From contig NZ_JAQZAK010000018.1 in assembly GCF_028737265.1 (NCBI RefSeq), forward strand, positions 1 to 47,982: a DNA stretch of 47,982 bases, given 5' to 3'. The position numbers and the translations under genes were made by a program. Positions 44,292 to 47,982 of the stretch are shown in pieces; the first letter of the stretch is position 1; each line of letters opens with the position of its first letter. The notes under the pieces were generated by a model that searched no databases, was not told the origin of the DNA, and saw nothing but the letters and a program-made list of their open reading frames with translations. The DNA comes from Actinomycetospora callitridis. Lineage in GTDB: Bacteria; Actinomycetota; Actinomycetes; Mycobacteriales; Pseudonocardiaceae.

Positions 44292-44687
44292 TCACGGTCC
44301 GTGGTCGCGGTCGAGGCGCGCGACCAGGAACCTCGGGGCGACCCGCCGGTAGGCGTCGGTGACGATCTCGCCGACCTCCGCCCACTCCAGGCCCGGGGTG
44401 TCGAGGCGCATGCCGACCCACTCGCGCCCGCCGAACCGCGGGACGAAGTACTGCCCGGGGTCCGCGGCGATCAGCTCGTCGCGGGCCCCGGGCGGCGCCG
44501 CCGCCCGGAACGCGATGCTCCGCTCGTCGAGCCGGTGGCCGGCGGGATCCACGAACTTGACGAACGACCGCCGGCGCACGAACCACGTCGGCGCGCCGTG
44601 CGTCGGGCCCTCGGTCACCTCGGGGAGCGCCAGGCAGCGGCCCCGGAGCCCGCGCAGCAGGTCCTCCGTCCGTGTGGACGCGGTCAT
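44292..44687 (-). CDS. MmcQ/YjbR family DNA-binding-like protein
   Basis: 131 aa. LRGRCLALPEVTEGPTHGAP and TWFVRRRSFVKF open the MmcQ/YjbR (CyaY-like) fold; VPRFGGREWVGMRLDTP and the IVTDAYRRVAPRFL helix follow. The family is assumed to bind DNA, with no firm function. ATG 44687 has GAGGAGG 4 nt upstream. Convergent with argH, divergent from the SLT lipoprotein gene. Confidence 0.83.
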   Translation of the reverse strand: MTASTRTEDLLRGLRGRCLALPEVTEGPTHGAPTWFVRRRSFVKFVDPAGHRLDERSIAFRAAAPPGARDELIAADPGQYFVPRFGGREWVGMRLDTPGLEWAEVGEIVTDAYRRVAPRFLVARLDRDHGP

Positions 44688-44740
44688 GAGCCCTCCTCGG
44701 CCACGCCCGAGGATGCCCGACGTCGTTACGCTCGGACACC

Positions 44741-45679
44741 GTGAACGGGGGACGGTGGGGTCGGCGACTCGCGGTCGTCGCCGCCCTGGTCGCCGCGCTC
44801 GCCGGATGCGCCGACCCAACCCCGACGCCGCCCCCCGCCGCACCCGTCCCGGCCGCCACACCGGCACCGTCGACCGACGCGATCGGCCCCCACGGCCCGA
44901 CGGTCTCCAGCGACCCCGCGGCCCTGGCCAGGGAGATCGACACGGCCCACGCCACGATCGCCGACCCCGCCCGGCCGCCGCGCGAGGTCGCGGCCGCGGC
45001 CCGGACCGCCCAGGTCGCGTACGAGGAGCTCGCGTTCCACCCCGAGCGGCTCGCCCCCGTCCTCGCCGCCCTGCCACCGGGCCCCGCCGACGTCACGAAC
45101 CGCATCGTCACCGCGGGACGGGACCTGCTCGCGATGGCGAAGGGCACCCCCGGCGACGAGCTCCCGGCGTGGCGCATCGCCGAGCCGCTCCCGCCCGACC
45201 GGCTGCGCGCCCTCTACGCCGAGGCCGAGCAGCGCTTCGGCGTCCCGTGGCACGTCCTCGCCGCGGTCAACCTCGTCGAGTCCCGGATGGGACGCATCGC
45301 CTCGCACTCCGAGGCCGGGGCGCGCGGACCGATGCAGTTCATGCCGTCCACCTGGGCGAGCTACGGGCTGGGTGGCGACGTCTACGACCCCCGCGACGCG
45401 ATCCTCGGGGCGGCGAACTACCTGCAGGCCAACGGGGCCGACACCGCGACGGGCGTGGACCGGGCGCTGCGCCGCTACAACAACGACCCGCGCTACGTCC
45501 GCGCCGTGCGCGCCTACGCCGACGTGATGGCGTCCGACGAGCGCGCGTTCCTGGCCTTCCACGCCTGGGAGGTGTACTTCCGGACGACCTCGGGCCGCGT
45601 CCACCTGCCCGTCGGGTACGACGAGCCCCGCGCGATCCGGGCCGACGAGTACCTCGCGCGGACGGGGGCGCCGCGCTGA
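44741..45679 (+). CDS. Lytic transglycosylase (SLT) lipoprotein
   Basis: 312 aa. Signal peptide with lipobox ALAGC, lipid-carrying Cys 23; Pro/Ala/Thr-rich linker to about 45; helical region; SLT/lysozyme-like domain about 155-300 with catalytic E180 in NLVESRMGRI, GPMQFMPSTWASYG, and YNNDPRYVRAV. Cleaves peptidoglycan glycan strands at the outer face of the membrane. GTG start; TACGCT (44727-44732) ends 8 nt upstream with no Shine-Dalgarno, so probably leaderless. Remodelling or resuscitation roles are inference. Confidence 0.87.
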   Translation: MNGGRWGRRLAVVAALVAALAGCADPTPTPPPAAPVPAATPAPSTDAIGPHGPTVSSDPAALAREIDTAHATIADPARPPREVAAAARTAQVAYEELAFHPERLAPVLAALPPGPADVTNRIVTAGRDLLAMAKGTPGDELPAWRIAEPLPPDRLRALYAEAEQRFGVPWHVLAAVNLVESRMGRIASHSEAGARGPMQFMPSTWASYGLGGDVYDPRDAILGAANYLQANGADTATGVDRALRRYNNDPRYVRAVRAYADVMASDERAFLAFHAWEVYFRTTSGRVHLPVGYDEPRAIRADEYLARTGAPR

Positions 45680-45711
45680 CGGTGCGGCCACGCGGGGGAG
45701 GATCAGCGGCG

Positions 45712-46338
45712 ATGACGCTGCTGGACGCCTCGGACCTGTCGGTCGACGTGCTCGAGGCCGCCCCCCGCCTGCTCGGCGCGGAGCTCGTCGCCGACACCCC
45801 CGAGGGGGAGGTGCGCGTGCGCGTGGTCGAGGTGGAGGCGTACCGCGGCGCGGACGACCCCGGGTCGCACTGCTTCCGGGGACAGACCCCGCGCAACGCC
45901 GTCATGTGGGGACCGGCCGGGCACCTCTACGTCTACTTCGTCTACGGCATGCACTTCTGCGCCAACGTCGTCTGCGTCACCGAGGGCGAGGCCGGTGCGG
46001 TGCTGCTGCGCGCCGGGGAGGTGATCTCGGACCTGGGACTCGCGCACGCCCGCCGCCCCACGGCGCGGGGACGCGACGCCGAGCTGGCCCGGGGCCCCGC
46101 CCGGCTGTGCGCCCTGCTCGGGCTCGGGCGCGAGCACAACGGCATCGACGTACTGTCCTCGTCCTCGCCGGTCCGGCTCGAGACCGGGCAGCGGGTGCCG
46201 GACGCCGAGGTCCGCACCGGTCCGCGCGTCGGCGTCGCGGCGGGCCAGGAGCGTCCGTGGCGGTTCTGGGTCGCGGGCTCCCGGGCCGTGACGCCCTACA
46301 AGGCGGGACGGGCGCGGGCCGACGGTCCCGACTGGTGA
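45712..46338 (+). CDS. 3-methyladenine DNA glycosylase (AAG/MPG type)
   Basis: 208 aa; excises alkylated purines. VVEVEAYRGADDPGSHCFRG contains the catalytic Glu and Tyr region; TPRNAVMWGPAGHLYVYFVYGMHFC is represented by NAVMWGPAGHLYVYFVYG and CANVV; LARGPARLCALLGL follows. The fold is the mammalian-AAG type, not AlkA. ATG 45712 with GGAGGA 9 nt upstream; GTG 45682 is a weaker alternative. 22 nt before tyrS, same strand. Confidence 0.92.
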   Translation: MTLLDASDLSVDVLEAAPRLLGAELVADTPEGEVRVRVVEVEAYRGADDPGSHCFRGQTPRNAVMWGPAGHLYVYFVYGMHFCANVVCVTEGEAGAVLLRAGEVISDLGLAHARRPTARGRDAELARGPARLCALLGLGREHNGIDVLSSSSPVRLETGQRVPDAEVRTGPRVGVAAGQERPWRFWVAGSRAVTPYKAGRARADGPDW

Positions 46339-46360
46339 GCCCGCGCGCGAGAATGGCGCC

Positions 46361-47653
46361 GTGACCGCTTCGACCGGGGGCCCGCACCTCCTCGACGACC
46401 TCGCCTGGCGGGGCCTGATCGCCCAGAGCACCGACCTCGACGCCCTGCGCCGCGACCTCGACGCCGGGATGGTCACCCTCTACTCCGGGATCGACCCCAC
46501 CGCGCCCAGCGCCCACATCGGGCACCTGCTGCAGTGGCTCACGCTCGCCCGGTTCCAGCGCGCCGGGCACCGTCCGATCGCCCTCGTCGGTGGCGCGACC
46601 GGCCTCATCGGCGATCCGAAGCCGACGTCCGAGCGGGTCCTCAACGACCGTGAGGTCGTCTCCGAGTGGGTCGACAAGCTCGGCGCGCAGCTGCGCCCGT
46701 TCCTGGACTTCGACGCGGGCGAGAACGCGGCCCTGCTGGTCAACAACCTCGACTGGACCGAGGGCCTCTCCGCGCTGGACTTCCTGCGCGACGTGGGCAA
46801 GCACTTCCGGGTCGGGCGGATGCTCGCCAAGGAGGCGGTGAGCCGGCGGATGGAGTCCGACGAGGGCATCAGCTACGCCGAGTTCTCCTACCAGCTGCTG
46901 CAGTCCTACGACTTCCTCGAGCTCCACCGCCGGTACGGCTGCACGCTGCAGACCGGGGGGAGCGACCAGTGGGGCAACCTCACCGCGGGCACCGACCTCG
47001 TCCACCGCGTCGAGGGGCGGTCGCTGCACGCGCTCGGGACACCGCTGATCACGAAGGCCGACGGCACCAAGTTCGGCAAGACGGAGTCGGGCACGGTCTG
47101 GCTCGACCCGAGCATGACCAGCCCCTACGCCTTCTACCAGTTCTGGATCCAGGCCGAGGACGCGATGGTGGGCACGTACCTGCGCGCTTTCACGTGGCTG
47201 GAGCGCGAGGAGATCGAGGAGCTCGAGCGGCTCACCGAGGAGAAGCCGCAGGCGCGCGAGGCCCAGCGGGCCCTGGCCCGGGCGGTGACGGCGCAGGTGC
47301 ACGGTCAGCAGGAGGTCGAGCGGGCCGAGGCCGCGAGCCGCGCGCTGTTCGGACGGGGAGAGCTGCGCGAGCTGGACGCCGAGACGCTCGCCGCCGCGGT
47401 CGCCGAGATCCCGTCGTACACGGCGGAGCGCTCGGAGCGCCCCACGATCGTCGACATGCTCGTCGGGACCGGCCTCGCCACCGGGCGGGGCGCGGCCCGG
47501 CGCACGATCGCCGAAGGTGGCGCGTACGTGAACAACGCGAAGATCGAGACCGAGGACTGGGCGCCCGCCGACGGCGACCTCCTGCACGGCCGCTGGCTGG
47601 TCCTGCGACGGGGCAAGCGCAACGCCGCCGGGGTGGAGCTGGCCGGCGCCTGA
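46361..47653 (+). CDS. tyrS: Tyrosyl-tRNA synthetase
   Basis: 430-aa class I synthetase. TLYSGIDPTAPSAHIGHLLQ includes HIGH at 52-55; TGGSDQWGNLTAG binds tyrosine; the KMSKS position reads KFGKT in LITKADGTKFGKTESG, as usual for bacterial TyrRS. C-terminal S4 domain (about 365-428: IVDMLVGTGLATGRGAARRT, GGAYVNNAKI). GTG start; GAGAAT lies 6 nt upstream, a possible leaderless promoter. Last protein gene before the rRNA operon, a frequent arrangement in actinobacteria. Confidence 0.97.
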   Translation: MTASTGGPHLLDDLAWRGLIAQSTDLDALRRDLDAGMVTLYSGIDPTAPSAHIGHLLQWLTLARFQRAGHRPIALVGGATGLIGDPKPTSERVLNDREVVSEWVDKLGAQLRPFLDFDAGENAALLVNNLDWTEGLSALDFLRDVGKHFRVGRMLAKEAVSRRMESDEGISYAEFSYQLLQSYDFLELHRRYGCTLQTGGSDQWGNLTAGTDLVHRVEGRSLHALGTPLITKADGTKFGKTESGTVWLDPSMTSPYAFYQFWIQAEDAMVGTYLRAFTWLEREEIEELERLTEEKPQAREAQRALARAVTAQVHGQQEVERAEAASRALFGRGELRELDAETLAAAVAEIPSYTAERSERPTIVDMLVGTGLATGRGAARRTIAEGGAYVNNAKIETEDWAPADGDLLHGRWLVLRRGKRNAAGVELAGA

Positions 47654-47774
47654 GCCGTTTCGCCTGCTGGGCGCGGGGGAACCTCGGGTGACCAGGGACG
47701 ACGCGCTGATCCACCCCCCGCGTGAGGGCAGGTTTCGGGCGTGTGTAGAGTTCTGGTCATCGCGAGATCAGGGG

Positions 47775-47804
47775 TTGCCCTCGGGCCTCGCGGAGAACTA
47801 GGCT
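47775..47804 (+). promoter_or_regulatory. Main rrn promoter
   Basis: TTGCCC (47775-47780), 18-nt spacer, TAGGCT (47799-47804). The transcription start would be near 47811, placing the whole antitermination region in the transcript. A second TAGAGT at 47746-47751 has no good -35. Confidence 0.6.
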
Positions 47805-47863
47805 AGGAAGGTCGCCTTCCGGAAGGTCTGGCCCTGTGGGTCGGCTTGTACGGTGGTGTGGTT

Positions 47864-47890
47864 GTCCTTTGAGAACTCAACAGTGTGCTG
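47864..47890 (+). promoter_or_regulatory. boxA-like Nus antitermination site of the rrn leader
   Basis: TGTCCTTTGAGAACTC (47864-47879) followed by AACAGTGTGC. The TTTGAGAACTC core is the conserved actinobacterial rrn boxA, where Nus factors load to protect rRNA transcription from termination. The hairpin GGAAGG-TCG-CCTTCC (47806-47820) may act upstream as boxB-like. Confidence 0.75.
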
Positions 47891-47982
47891 AATGTTTGGT
47901 GGGTTTTTCCCGTCGGCATCCGGGGTTTGTTGTCGGGTGTCGGTTTGGGTTTCTTTGAGTGCACCTGGTCTTGTTTGCCAGT

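Larger units (their letters stand above)
47654..47982 (+). promoter_or_regulatory. rRNA operon promoter region and 16S leader
   Basis: 329 bp with no gene. Base composition changes to T/G-rich after about 47840, typical of actinobacterial rrn leaders. It contains a promoter, a hairpin region around the palindrome CCTTCCGGAAGG (47815-47826), and a boxA-type antitermination site. The 16S rRNA should start shortly after the window end; none of its sequence is present. Confidence 0.8.

Noticed and set aside
47746..47751. TAGAGT as a second rrn promoter
   Set aside because: No acceptable -35 at 16-19 nt upstream.

Overview
This window is about 48 kb of very GC-rich DNA (low to mid 70s percent by eye) from an actinobacterium. 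The F420-dependent enzyme families, a DinB/mycothiol-type protein, many GTG starts, predicted leaderless genes, an infC starting on ATC and the gene order argCJBDFRGH all fit. Protein style suggests the Pseudonocardiaceae (Pseudonocardia or Actinomycetospora-like); that placement is inference. Almost all of it is chromosomal core. I see no phage, IS element, CRISPR array or tRNA gene.

Region by region: 1-1.3 kb, a small membrane ORF and an M20 (DapE/ArgE-like) peptidase. 1.3-8.1 kb, a NAD island: on the minus strand a Nudix-like NrtR regulator, a Lon-substrate-domain protein and a DUF3237 protein; divergently, nadA-nadB-nadC with overlapping starts and stops, then a D-arginine-dehydrogenase-like flavoprotein. 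8.1-9.9 kb, two tandem GH12 glucanases, one lipoprotein and one secreted. 9.9-16.1 kb, small metabolic and hypothetical genes (S4 RNA-binding protein, LLM and PPOX-class oxidoreductases, hydrolases, MBL fold, TIGR03086 family, AraC regulator). 16.3-19.2 kb, uvrA. 19.2-21.2 kb, hydrolase plus cupin facing a TetR gene. 21.2-28.7 kb, translation genes: infC-rpmI-rplT, a TrmH/SpoU RNA methyltransferase starting on CTG, and pheS-pheT, interrupted by a divergent F420-oxidoreductase/MarR pair. 28.7-32.6 kb, two TetR regulators with clear operator palindromes, a four-helix membrane protein, an alpha/beta hydrolase and an HTH_42 protein. 32.8-35.6 kb, an NDH-2-like flavoprotein with an added membrane anchor and a repetitive tail, and a hypothetical. 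35.6-44.2 kb, the complete arginine operon with an ARG-box promoter. 44.3-47.7 kb, MmcQ/YjbR protein, SLT lipoprotein, 3-methyladenine glycosylase and tyrS. 47.7 kb to the end, the promoter and antitermination leader of an rRNA operon whose 16S gene must start just past the window.

How the genes work together: NrtR probably senses NAD metabolites and represses nadABC. ArgR, encoded inside the arg operon, probably closes a feedback loop at the argC promoter. The TetR and MarR genes each sit next to palindromes that overlap promoters.

The least explained signal is a dispersed intergenic element of about 75 bp (29288-29361 and 44200-44275, with a palindromic half-copy at 3251-3305). It forms two consecutive small hairpins whose paired bases change together between copies. 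A second theme is promoter architecture: at least seven genes have a TANNNT box 6-8 nt before the start codon and no Shine-Dalgarno sequence, which predicts leaderless mRNAs.
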